The notes under the pieces are model-generated. The model saw only the letters and a list, made by a program, of their open reading frames with translations, was not told the DNA's origin and made no database searches. 12,195 bases of DNA from Christensenellaceae bacterium. Its GTDB lineage: Bacteria > Bacillota > Clostridia > Christensenellales > Borkfalkiaceae. Within the stretch, counting starts at the first letter, position 1, and each line of letters starts with the position of its first letter. The DNA lies in NCBI GenBank assembly GCA_016295005.1, contig JAEDMA010000037.1, forward strand, positions 1 through 12,195. Reading direction: 5' to 3'. Position numbers and translations under genes: made by a program. This document shows, piece by piece, positions 1-7,004 of the stretch.

Positions 1-10
1 CAGGGTTTTA

Positions 11-38
11 AAAGTTTTTATCGTAAGACAAAAACTTT
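11..38 (-). terminator. A/U-rich hairpin downstream of uppP, possible terminator
   Basis: Two 9-base arms, AAAGTTTTT and AAAAACTTT, are exact inverted complements. Read on the minus strand the stem extends through a G.U pair and two more pairs to 12 bp with a TTAC loop. It lies about 165 bp past the uppP stop, at the end of the four-gene minus-strand operon. No proper T run follows the stem on the minus strand, so it is a weak terminator candidate. It could equally be a structured element of a transcript that lies beyond the window edge. Confidence 0.25.
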
Positions 39-151
39 ACTTCTTATAGTTTATATTCAAGGAAACGAATTGTTTTCCTCGGCAGACTTTCGGATATAAT
101 TACTTTCCTTTTAATTATGTCCGTCCGGATTTTTCCGAAAAAATCAACGGT

Positions 152-170
152 AAAAGCGCCGGGGCTTTTT
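152..170. terminator. Short hairpin with T tract just past uppP
   Basis: AAAAGC and GCTTTT form a 6-bp stem around a 6-base loop (GCCGGG). On the plus strand it is followed by TATTTTAACTTTT, a passable T tract. On the minus strand the Ts lie only inside the stem, so termination of uppP transcripts here would be weak. The rest of positions 1-203 holds no reading frame I can support. Confidence 0.28.
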
Positions 171-203
171 ATTTTAACTTTTCCGCGCCCGAGTTATAAA
201 CGG

Positions 204-989
204 CTATACGCCGAAAATAACTTTCGAAAGAACGGAAACGACGGCGATAACGGCAAGATATAAAGAAAACCATTTATAATCGGCTCTTTTAATAACCGAA
301 AGCATAAATTTTATCGCTATGTAACCCGTAACCGCAGCGGTTAAAACGCCCGCGATAATCGGAACGATTTCCACCGAAACACCCTGTTTTACGCATTTAT
401 AACCCGAAACCAACGCCGCTCCCAAAATAACGGGAATACTCATTAAAAAAGTAAACGCCGCGTTCTGATTTTTTTCCAGCCCCGAAAAACAACCTGCGGA
501 AAGAACCGTGCCGCTTCTCGAAAGACCGGGGACTATCGCAAATCCTTGCGCCACGCCCATACAAACGGCGTGTTTTATCGAAAGAGGTTCAAAAACTTCT
601 CTTTTTTTGCTGACCGTTTCCGCCACGAACAATTCCGTTGCGGTAAGAATAAAGGTAACGCCTAAAAGAATCGCCGCCAAAAGGTCGCCCGAATAGAAAT
701 AACCTTCTATTTTGTCTCCTAAAAACACGCCCGTAAGCCCCGCGGGAATCGTGGCGATTATAAGGTATAACAGTTTTTTGGGAACTTTGAAAAGTCCTAT
801 AATTTCCCTGAACAATACTATAAAAACGGGAATAAGCGTGCCTATGTGCAACATAACGTCGAAGAACAATCCCCCGTCCTCGACTCCTAGCCATCTTTGA
901 AGCAAAATAAGATGACCGCTCGAAGAAACGGGAAGAAATTCCGAAAATCCCTGTACCGCTCCTAAAACTATCGCTTTCCATACATCCAT
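204..989 (-). CDS. uppP: Undecaprenyl-diphosphatase (UppP/BacA family)
   Basis: This is an integral membrane phosphatase that converts undecaprenyl diphosphate to the monophosphate. It recycles the lipid carrier of peptidoglycan and wall polymers; extra copies in this family give bacitracin tolerance. The 261 residues match the family's usual length of about 260-280. Two family signatures are visible: QGFSEFLPVSSSGH at residues 13-26, with the (E/Q)xxxE pair as Gln13/Glu17 and His26, and PGLSRSGT at 154-161 with the conserved Arg158. A second QGFA at 148-151 reflects the internal inverted repeat of the fold. Hydrophobic helices fill most of the chain. It is the last visible gene of the proS operon, 17 bp after mnmE. 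The ATG at 987-989 is preceded by an unusual GGGGGG tract instead of AGGAG. Family assignment is secure; any role in bacitracin resistance is not shown. Confidence 0.95.
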   Translation of the reverse strand: MDVWKAIVLGAVQGFSEFLPVSSSGHLILLQRWLGVEDGGLFFDVMLHIGTLIPVFIVLFREIIGLFKVPKKLLYLIIATIPAGLTGVFLGDKIEGYFYSGDLLAAILLGVTFILTATELFVAETVSKKREVFEPLSIKHAVCMGVAQGFAIVPGLSRSGTVLSAGCFSGLEKNQNAAFTFLMSIPVILGAALVSGYKCVKQGVSVEIVPIIAGVLTAAVTGYIAIKFMLSVIKRADYKWFSLYLAVIAVVSVLSKVIFGV

Positions 990-996
990 AATTAAA

Positions 997-1002
997 CCCC
1001 CC
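997..1002 (-). promoter_or_regulatory. Unusual G6 ribosome binding site of uppP
   Basis: A run of six G on the minus strand lies 7 bases before the uppP ATG. GGGGG can pair with the CCUCC of 16S rRNA through one G.U wobble, so it can stand in for GGAGG. There is no AGGAG in the 17-bp gap. Translation may also depend on coupling from mnmE. Confidence 0.5.
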
Positions 1003-1006
1003 GAAA

Positions 1007-2341
1007 CTATTTTCCTACGCAGAATCTGGAAAAAATATTATCGATTATCTCTTCCGAAGCCGTTTTGCCGGAAATCTCGCCCAAAGCGTCCCATCCGTCT
1101 TTAACGTCGACGGATAAAAGGTCGAGAGGCAAAGTTTTAACGGACGAAAGAGCAAAAGACAGACTTTCATAGGCTCTTTTGAGCGCTTCGAAATGTCTTT
1201 CTTCGCATATAAAGTCGCCGTTTAAATCTATTCCGTTTCCGACGGTTTTATTATAAATACATTCCTTTAACCCGTCAAGATTGATTTTTTCTTTCGCCGA
1301 AACTTTTATATCGGCTTTTTCGTAAAAAAATTCGCCCACGTCGGATTTATTTAAAACCACCAGAAGATTTTTATCTTTTATATCGTTATAAATTTCTTCG
1401 TCGTCGGAAGAAATATCGCTTCCGTCCACCACGAAAACGACAAGGTCGGCGGAGTCGGTTATCTTTTTCGAAAGCCCCACGCCGATTTGTTCTATCTCGT
1501 CGCCGCTTTCTCTTATCCCCGCGGTGTCGAAAAAGAAAAAGTTTACTCCTTTATAGGAAATTTTTCCTTCAACCACGTCGCGCGTGGTACCAGCGACCGA
1601 AGAAACGATCGCTTTGTCGTAATCTAAAAGCGCGTTAAGCAAAGAACTTTTCCCCGTGTTGGGTTTTCCCGCAATGGCGACTTTCACGCCGTCTTTTATA
1701 ATTCTTCCGCCGCGATAAGTTTTTAAAAGGGCGGAGATTTTTTCCGTAACTTCTTTTAATGTTTTTTCGGCGGTTTCGCGGGATTTAACGTCTAAATCCT
1801 CTTCCGGGAAATCCATGTCGGCGTCGATTTCCGAAAGAGCGTCGGTTAAAAGGTTTTGCATTCTTTCGATCTCTGCGGTAAGTTTTTCTCTGTAAAGATA
1901 ATACCCCGCTTTAACTCCGCTTTCCGACTCGCTGTTTATCATATCGATAAGCCCTTCCGCGGAAGAAAGGGAAAGTTTACCGTTCATAAAAGCGCGTCTG
2001 GTAAACTCGCCGTTCGCGGCAATTCTCGCGCCGGACGAAAGAACGCTTCTTAATACGCCTTTTGTTATGGCAAGTCCGCCGTGACAATGCAATTCGACGG
2101 AATCTTCCCCCGTAAAACTTTTAGGCGCCTTAAAATAAACGCACATGCCGAAATCGGTAAAACCGTCCGCAACGATTTCCCCCACGTACATTTTGTTGGG
2201 TTCGAAATCTTTAACGGAAGTTTTTCCGACAGGCTTAAAAACTTTTTCTGCAACGGCAAGCGAATCCTTGCCGCTGACTCTTATTACCGCAACTCCCGAC
2301 GGAACCAGCCCCGTGGAAATCGCTGCTATCGTATCAGACAT
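1007..2341 (-). CDS. mnmE: tRNA uridine-5-carboxymethylaminomethyl modification GTPase MnmE
   Basis: MnmE works with MnmG to install the (carboxymethyl)aminomethyl group at C5 of wobble uridine 34 in certain tRNAs, using a folate one-carbon unit and GTP. All parts of the family are present in 444 residues. The N-terminal folate-binding domain starts SDTIAAIST and carries HCHGG at 85-89. A helical domain follows. The inserted G domain shows G1 GKPNTGKS (225-232), G2 GTTRD (251-255), G3 DTAG (272-275), G4 NKSD (331-334) and G5 SAK (348-350). The C-terminal FSRFCVGK supplies the CxGK motif with the catalytic Cys441. The start overlaps the stop of the preceding gene by one base (TAATG), which suggests translational coupling. 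The ribosome site is only a weak AAAGAGAA. MnmG is not in the window, so the common mnmE-mnmG neighbourhood is broken here. Confidence 0.96.
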   Translation of the reverse strand: MSDTIAAISTGLVPSGVAVIRVSGKDSLAVAEKVFKPVGKTSVKDFEPNKMYVGEIVADGFTDFGMCVYFKAPKSFTGEDSVELHCHGGLAITKGVLRSVLSSGARIAANGEFTRRAFMNGKLSLSSAEGLIDMINSESESGVKAGYYLYREKLTAEIERMQNLLTDALSEIDADMDFPEEDLDVKSRETAEKTLKEVTEKISALLKTYRGGRIIKDGVKVAIAGKPNTGKSSLLNALLDYDKAIVSSVAGTTRDVVEGKISYKGVNFFFFDTAGIRESGDEIEQIGVGLSKKITDSADLVVFVVDGSDISSDDEEIYNDIKDKNLLVVLNKSDVGEFFYEKADIKVSAKEKINLDGLKECIYNKTVGNGIDLNGDFICEERHFEALKRAYESLSFALSSVKTLPLDLLSVDVKDGWDALGEISGKTASEEIIDNIFSRFCVGK

Positions 2342-3240
2342 TACTTATTCTCTTTATCGTTGAAATCGGAGAAAGGCTCGTCTAAAGGACGGTCGTTCGT
2401 TCCGCTATCCTTATCTCCGTCGTTGTCGCCGTTATCGTTACTATTTCCGTACGGATTATTGCCGTAGGGATTGTTGCCGTACGGGTTGTTATTGCCGTAG
2501 GGCGAATTGAAAGGATTATAACCGTTGAATCTCTGTTTTAAGTAATCTTCGTATTCTACTTCTTTTTTGTTTCTTATCGCAAACACTAAAATGTAGAAAA
2601 GCGAGGGAATAAACAAGCACAGCAACGAAAGCATAAGATATCTTTCCGGCCAGTAACGTTTGAACATCGCGATGTAAACGAGTATGAATCCCAAAGAAGA
2701 AACGGTATTAAAAAAATACGAGAAAACGTTGAGCACCAGAAGAATTTTAGATACCGCGTCGAAATTCTGATACGGATAAATTATATTTTCCACCCAGAAT
2801 CTGGAATCGTAAAGGTATTGCGTAACGTCGCCGAAATTGTTTATAGAGACGTCGCTGATATAAATTTGTCCGCCCTGAAGATAGTATCCTATAAGAGGAT
2901 AGTAAGTTACAACGAAATACGCGAGTTCGCAGAGTTTTCCCGCAGTAAAAATCAAAAACAAAATCAATGCGAAATCGTTGAAATTTCTGCCGAAAACGGT
3001 AATTCTTTTGCACAATTTGCCCGCTATATAAACCCATGCGAACGGAACGAAACTCCAACCCGCGTTTTTAGCGATTTTTTCGTCGGAATTTTTTCGCGCG
3101 AGGCAATATAACCCTATCGAGCGCAAAGCGTATAACGCCAGATATATCGCGGCAATAATAATTGCGGCAAACAAAATCGTCGAATTGTCTAAAGGAATGC
3201 TTTTAACGGCTCCCTGAATTTCCACTATAACGCTGATCAT
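2341..3240 (-). CDS. Unknown polytopic membrane protein with NPYG-repeat tail
   Basis: I do not recognise this 299-residue protein. Hydrophobic segments at about 21-40, 60-75, 87-112, 165-193 and 200-222 suggest five membrane helices, with a loop at about 113-160 between the third and fourth. The positively charged stretch just after the last helix (RNKK, 223-226) suggests the C-terminal tail is cytoplasmic. That tail holds the repeat SPYGN-NNPYG-NNPYG-NNPYG at 246-265, then an acidic, disordered-looking end rich in Asp, Asn and Gly. There is no signal peptide, catalytic motif or known domain that I can see. The start at 3240 has a clean AAGGAG 5 bases upstream. It sits 20 bp after proS and overlaps mnmE by one base, so it is co-expressed with both. 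A role in membrane or envelope physiology is only a guess from uppP in the same operon. Confidence 0.85.
   Translation of the reverse strand: MISVIVEIQGAVKSIPLDNSTILFAAIIIAAIYLALYALRSIGLYCLARKNSDEKIAKNAGWSFVPFAWVYIAGKLCKRITVFGRNFNDFALILFLIFTAGKLCELAYFVVTYYPLIGYYLQGGQIYISDVSINNFGDVTQYLYDSRFWVENIIYPYQNFDAVSKILLVLNVFSYFFNTVSSLGFILVYIAMFKRYWPERYLMLSLLCLFIPSLFYILVFAIRNKKEVEYEDYLKQRFNGYNPFNSPYGNNNPYGNNPYGNNPYGNSNDNGDNDGDKDSGTNDRPLDEPFSDFNDKENK
2443..2508 (-). repeat. Short tandem repeat encoding (N)NPYG units
   Basis: Four successive 15-base units (the first slightly divergent) encode Ser/Asn-Pro-Tyr-Gly with Asn spacers at residues 246-266 of the unknown membrane protein. Units differ at third codon positions (CCG/CCC, GGC/GGA, AAT/AAC) while the amino acids stay the same. 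This is what selection on the peptide would leave, rather than a very recent duplication. Slippage could still change the copy number in frame. Confidence 0.8.
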
Positions 3241-3260
3241 ATTTTCTCCTTATCGGCAGA

Positions 3261-4691
3261 TTAGTACGCTCTTGCGAAAACCACCTTATGCTTTGCGGGT
3301 TTGCCGCAAACGGCGCATTTTTCGGGTACGCCTTCTTCGTCCACCATAACTCTTGCGGTGGCCTGAGCGACTTCTTTTATTTTGTCTTCGCACTCTCTGC
3401 AACCGCACCAGCCGGCTTTAACGAAATTTTTCCCTTCCACGCCTTTTAATATACCGTCGACGGAATCGGCTTCGACAATTTTAGAATCTCTTCTTTCTCT
3501 CGATTTTACGAGCATATCTTTCTGAACGGTATCGAGAAGCGCGGTAACGGTTTCGGTAAGATTATCGAGAGATATTTCTTGTTTTTCGAGAGTATCTCTT
3601 CTCATAATAATCGCTTTGTTGTTTTCTATATCTCTCGGCCCTATTTCTATACGGAGGGGAACGCCTTTCATTTCCCATTCGTTAAACTTCCAGCCGGGAC
3701 TCATATCTCTTCTGTCGACTTCGGCTCTTACGCCTGCTTTAACGAGCGCGGCTTCGAGTTCCGCCGCCTTTTCGTTTACGCCGCCCTTATGCGCGGCAAC
3801 AGGAATAATTATCGCCTGAATCGGAGCGACCTTCGGCGGAAGAACGAGACCTCTTTTATCGCCGTGCGCCATGATTATCGCGCCGATAAGCCTCGTGGAA
3901 GTTCCCCAGGACGTCGTATATCCGTATTTAAGAGTTCCGTCTTTGTCAAGATATTTAATATCGAAAGATTTCGCGAAGTTCTGCCCTAAATAGTGAGAAG
4001 TACCCGCTTGCAAACTCTTTCCGTCGAGCATCATCGCCTCCATACCGAACGTGGCGACCGCCCCCGCAAATTTTTCTTTTTCCGTTTTTCTTCCGCAGAT
4101 AACGGGAATGGCGAGAGTCTGTTCGGCAAAGTCTTTATAGACCTGCAACATTCTCATCGTTTCTTCCATCGCTTCTTCTTCGGTTGTGTGTACGGTATGC
4201 CCTTCCTGCCACAAAAATTCCGAGGTGCGAAGGAAAGGTCTCGTGGTTTTTTCCCACCGCATAACGTTGCACCACTGATTCATTATTACGGGCAGATCCC
4301 TGTATGACTGTATCCATTTTGCGTACATCGTTCCGATTATCGTTTCGGAAGTAGGACGAATCGCAAGCGGTTCTTCGAGTTTTGCGCCGCCCGCGTGAGT
4401 TACTACCGCCACTTCGGGCGCGAACCCTTCCACGTGTTCGGCTTCTTTGGAAAAGAAACTCATCGGGATAAGCAACGGGAAGTATGCGTTTTTGGAACCC
4501 GCCGCTTTGAATCTCGCGTCCATATCCTTTTGTATGTTTTCCCAGATAGCGTAACCGTACGGGCGGATAACCATCGTTCCCTTAACGGGACCGTAATCGA
4601 CGAGTTCGGTTTTCAACACCACGTCGGTATACCATTGAGTAAAATCCGCATCTATATCGGCTATTTGGGTCACGAATTGTTTGTCGTTCAT
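3261..4691 (-). CDS. proS: Prolyl-tRNA synthetase, archaeal/eukaryote-like (type 3) form
   Basis: This class II synthetase charges tRNA-Pro with proline in the cytoplasm. The 476-residue length, the absence of the inserted editing domain of the E. coli-type enzyme and the C-terminal extension ending in Tyr mark the archaeal/eukaryote-like form found in some Clostridia and other bacteria. Visible motifs are RPTSET (112-117), the motif 2 region RWEKTTRPFLRTSEFLWQEG (145-164), HGDKRGLVLPP (276-286, motif 3 area) and the anticodon-binding domain from about 290. The C-terminal Zn-type domain has Cys429, 431, 434, 459 and 462. I chose the ATG at 4689-4691 because AAGGAG lies 6 bases upstream. An in-frame ATG 26 codons earlier (4769) would lie at or before the predicted promoter. 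It is the first gene of the operon. The predicted leader is only about 43 bases, too short for a T-box. Confidence 0.96.
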   Translation of the reverse strand: MNDKQFVTQIADIDADFTQWYTDVVLKTELVDYGPVKGTMVIRPYGYAIWENIQKDMDARFKAAGSKNAYFPLLIPMSFFSKEAEHVEGFAPEVAVVTHAGGAKLEEPLAIRPTSETIIGTMYAKWIQSYRDLPVIMNQWCNVMRWEKTTRPFLRTSEFLWQEGHTVHTTEEEAMEETMRMLQVYKDFAEQTLAIPVICGRKTEKEKFAGAVATFGMEAMMLDGKSLQAGTSHYLGQNFAKSFDIKYLDKDGTLKYGYTTSWGTSTRLIGAIIMAHGDKRGLVLPPKVAPIQAIIIPVAAHKGGVNEKAAELEAALVKAGVRAEVDRRDMSPGWKFNEWEMKGVPLRIEIGPRDIENNKAIIMRRDTLEKQEISLDNLTETVTALLDTVQKDMLVKSRERRDSKIVEADSVDGILKGVEGKNFVKAGWCGCRECEDKIKEVAQATARVMVDEEGVPEKCAVCGKPAKHKVVFARAY

Positions 4692-4697
4692 ATCTTT

Positions 4698-4703
4698 CTC
4701 CTT
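4698..4703 (-). promoter_or_regulatory. Ribosome binding site fixing the proS start
   Basis: AAGGAG on the minus strand lies 6 bases before the ATG at 4689-4691 and decides this start over the longer frame. A small inverted repeat, ATGTAA/TTACAT with a 10-base loop (4704-4725), abuts the site directly. It is A/U-rich and probably too weak to block ribosomes. Confidence 0.85.
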
Positions 4704-4740
4704 ATGTAAAGGTATAATATTACATTTTATTCCATCGAAT

Positions 4741-4769
4741 ATCATACCATAGCGAGAAAATTTATACAA
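4741..4769 (-). promoter_or_regulatory. Sigma-70-type promoter of the proS operon
   Basis: On the minus strand TTGTAT (4769-4764) and TATGAT (4746-4741) are separated by exactly 17 bases. Transcription would start near 4734, giving a leader of about 43 bases. The promoter is divergent from the tkt promoter, with 29 bp between the two -35 boxes. It is predicted from sequence only. Confidence 0.72.
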
Positions 4770-4798
4770 GTTTTTTTCTCAACTATTTATCAAAAGAC

Positions 4799-4827
4799 TT
4801 GAAAAACAAACGGTTTTATTTTATAAT
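4799..4827 (+). promoter_or_regulatory. Sigma-70-type promoter of tkt
   Basis: TTGAAA (4799-4804) and a consensus TATAAT (4822-4827) are separated by 17 bases, a near-ideal housekeeping promoter. Transcription would start around 4834, giving a leader of about 36 bases. I see no clear operator. A weak GCGG/CCGC hairpin (4842-4856) lies just before the ribosome site. Confidence 0.82.
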
Positions 4828-4858
4828 TTAGTAAATAATATGCGGTTAATCCCCGCGC

Positions 4859-4864
4859 AAGGAG
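4859..4864 (+). promoter_or_regulatory. Ribosome binding site fixing the tkt start
   Basis: AAGGAG stands 5 bases before the ATG at 4870. The earlier in-frame ATG at 4840 has no such site and falls only about six bases from the predicted transcription start, so 4870 is the real start. Confidence 0.88.
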
Positions 4865-4869
4865 ATAAA

Positions 4870-6843
4870 ATGAAAGATATTCAACGACTTACGATAAACG
4901 CCATAAGAGTTTTATCTGCCGAAGCCATAGAAAAAGCGAAATCCGGTCACCCCGGTCTTCCGCTCGGCGCGGCTCCCATAGGCTACGCCGCTTATACCAA
5001 CATGGTTTTCAATCCGAACGATACGCGCTTCGACAACAGAGACCGTTTCGTTCTGTCGGCAGGGCACGGCTCTATGCTCGATTATTCCCTTCTTCACCTT
5101 TTCGGATATAAAGTAAGCATGGAAGACATAAAAAACTTCCGTCAACTCGATTCCATAGCGGCAGGTCACCCCGAATACGGCGTATGCCCCGGCGTTGAAA
5201 CGAGTACGGGTCCGTTAGGTCAGGGTGTCGCCAACGCCGTAGGTTTGGCTATCGCGGAAAATTATCTCGCGAATAAATTCAACACCGAAGACTTTACGAT
5301 AGTAGACCACTACACCTACGCTTTGTGCGGCGACGGCTGTATGCAGGAAGGCATCGAAAACGAAGCGGCGTCGATAGCGGGGACCCTTAAACTCGGCAAA
5401 CTTATAGTATTTTACGACGATAACGATATAACCATCGAAGGCAATACCGATATTACTTTCAGAGAAGACGTAGGCAAACGCCACGAAGCGCTCGGCTGGC
5501 AGGTATTGAAAGTAAACGACGTAAACGATATAAACGCTTTAAACAGAGCGATTAAAAAAGCCAAAGCGGAAAAGAACAAACCGTCTTTAATAATCGTTAA
5601 ATCGGTTATAGGTTACGGTTCGGCGCTTGCGGGCAACGAAAAAGTTCACGGTTCTCCGCTCGGCGAAGAAGGACTTAAAACCTTAAAAGAAAATCTCGGG
5701 TGGAATTATCCCCCGTTCGAAGTTCCCGAAGAAGTTTACGCTCATTGCAGAAGATTCGCTTCTAAGGGAAAGAGAATAGAAAGAGAATGGAAAAAGACTT
5801 TTAAAGCGTATAAAGAAAAATACCCCTCTCTTGCCGCAGAATACGAACAGTGGATGAGCGGAAAGGTTAAAAACCTTGAAAACATCGAAGAATTGTGGCA
5901 GTACGAAAAAGACGACGCTTCAAGAAATTACGGCAATATCGTTCTCAATAAGATAGCGAAATACGTTCCGAATTTAATCGGCGGCAGCGCGGATCTTGCT
6001 TCCGCCAACAAAACGTATATGAAAGGAAAGGGCGACTTCTTACCCGAGAACAAAACGGGCGCGAACATGCACTTCGGTATAAGAGAACACGCCATGGCGG
6101 CTATAAGCAACGGCATGTATCTGCACGGCGGGCTTATAAATTACTGCGCGACCTTCGCGGTTTTCTCCGATTATATGAAGAACGCGATGAGAATGTCGGC
6201 TATAATGGAAATCCCCGTTACCTACATTTTAACTCACGATTCGATAGGCGTCGGCGAAGACGGACCGACCCACCAACCCATCGAGCAACTCGCCGGACTT
6301 CGTGCGATGCCGAACATGAAAGTGTTCCGTCCTTGCGACGGAAGAGAAACGACGGCGGCGTACGTTTCGGCGTTTAACGGCAAAGAACCGACGGCGATTT
6401 TCCTTTCGAGACAGACTATCCCCATGATAGAAGGTACCGGCAAAAACGCGCTTAAAGGCGGCTATATCCTTTCCGATTCGGAAGGAAAACCCGACGCTAT
6501 AATTATAGCTTCGGGCAGCGAAGTAAACGTTGCGATGAAAGCGAAAACCCTGTTAAAATCTGACGGAATCGACGTAAGAGTAGTTTCGATGCCGTGTATG
6601 GAATTATTTGAAAAACAATCGGAATCTTATAAAAACAAGGTTCTCCCCGCTTTCGTAACCGCGAGAGTGGCGGTAGAAGCGGCGGCTTCTTTAAGTTGGT
6701 ATAAGTACGTAGGTTTAACGGGAAAAGTGGTCGGAATGGACCGTTTCGGTCAATCCGCTCCCGCGGCGAAGTTATTCGAAAAATTCGGCTTCACCCCCGA
6801 AAACGTTGCGGAAAAAGTTAAAGAAACGATAGCAAATAACTGA
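4870..6843 (+). CDS. tkt: Transketolase
   Basis: This thiamine-diphosphate enzyme moves two-carbon units between sugar phosphates in the non-oxidative pentose phosphate pathway, linking glycolysis with ribose-5-phosphate and erythrose-4-phosphate. It is a full-length 657-residue, single-chain form, not the split two-gene type. N-terminal ThDP domain motifs are SGHPGLPLG (25-33), SAGHGSM (63-69), GPLGQG (114-119) and GDGCMQEG (154-161), with the metal/ThDP-binding continuation FYDDND at 181-186. The pyrimidine domain has FGIREHAM (402-409) with Glu406 as the likely catalytic acid, and DSIGVGEDGPTHQP (457-470). A C-terminal domain runs from about 540. The gene stands alone, with its own strong promoter and terminator, divergent from proS and convergent with the esterase gene. 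Nothing is missing or truncated. Confidence 0.97.
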   Translation: MKDIQRLTINAIRVLSAEAIEKAKSGHPGLPLGAAPIGYAAYTNMVFNPNDTRFDNRDRFVLSAGHGSMLDYSLLHLFGYKVSMEDIKNFRQLDSIAAGHPEYGVCPGVETSTGPLGQGVANAVGLAIAENYLANKFNTEDFTIVDHYTYALCGDGCMQEGIENEAASIAGTLKLGKLIVFYDDNDITIEGNTDITFREDVGKRHEALGWQVLKVNDVNDINALNRAIKKAKAEKNKPSLIIVKSVIGYGSALAGNEKVHGSPLGEEGLKTLKENLGWNYPPFEVPEEVYAHCRRFASKGKRIEREWKKTFKAYKEKYPSLAAEYEQWMSGKVKNLENIEELWQYEKDDASRNYGNIVLNKIAKYVPNLIGGSADLASANKTYMKGKGDFLPENKTGANMHFGIREHAMAAISNGMYLHGGLINYCATFAVFSDYMKNAMRMSAIMEIPVTYILTHDSIGVGEDGPTHQPIEQLAGLRAMPNMKVFRPCDGRETTAAYVSAFNGKEPTAIFLSRQTIPMIEGTGKNALKGGYILSDSEGKPDAIIIASGSEVNVAMKAKTLLKSDGIDVRVVSMPCMELFEKQSESYKNKVLPAFVTARVAVEAAASLSWYKYVGLTGKVVGMDRFGQSAPAAKLFEKFGFTPENVAEKVKETIANN

Positions 6844-6865
6844 CGATTTTAACACTTAATAATCA

Positions 6866-6905
6866 AAAAAGACGGAATTTAAAATTCCGTCTTTTTCTTT
6901 TTGCC
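6866..6905. terminator. Bidirectional intrinsic terminator between tkt and the esterase gene
   Basis: AAAAAGACGGAAT (6866-6878) and ATTCCGTCTTTTT (6884-6896) form a perfect 13-bp stem with a 5-base loop. Plus-strand transcripts leave CTTTTTCTTTTT after the GC part of the stem, 22 bases past the tkt stop. Minus-strand transcripts leave a six-T run, so the same hairpin can end the glycan operon arriving from the right. The remainder of 6906-7004 is A/T-rich with no reading frame. Confidence 0.9.
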
Positions 6906-7004
6906 GTTATTTTATCGGTATTTTACTGACGATTTTACGTGTTTTTTATTCTAACGAAAAACCGTAAAAAATCGCTTTTTTTGTAAAAATCGGCATTTTC
7001 GCCT

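Noticed and set aside
589..981. Minus-strand frame of 130 codons inside uppP
   Set aside because: It overlaps uppP in another frame, is rich in Arg/Ser/Phe without any motif, and uppP is clearly coding across the whole stretch.
2081..2467. Plus-strand frame of 128 codons across mnmE and the membrane protein gene
   Set aside because: It is antisense to two well-supported genes. Its low-complexity Ser/Leu/Pro end comes from the complementary repeat and acidic codons.
2443..2508. CRISPR-like or mobile-element repeat
   Set aside because: The 15-base units are in frame, without spacers, and encode a peptide repeat inside a gene.
4692..4740. T-box leader for proS
   Set aside because: The predicted leader is about 43 bases, far shorter than a T-box, and has no antiterminator-like structure or terminator.
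4692..4769. N-terminal extension of proS by 26 residues from an upstream ATG
   Set aside because: The upstream ATG lies at the predicted -35 box and ahead of the transcription start. It has no ribosome site, and family members start near MNDKQFVTQ.
4840..4869. Ten-residue extension of transketolase
   Set aside because: The ATG at 4840 lies about six bases after the expected transcription start with no room for a ribosome site. AAGGAG precedes the ATG at 4870 at the right distance.
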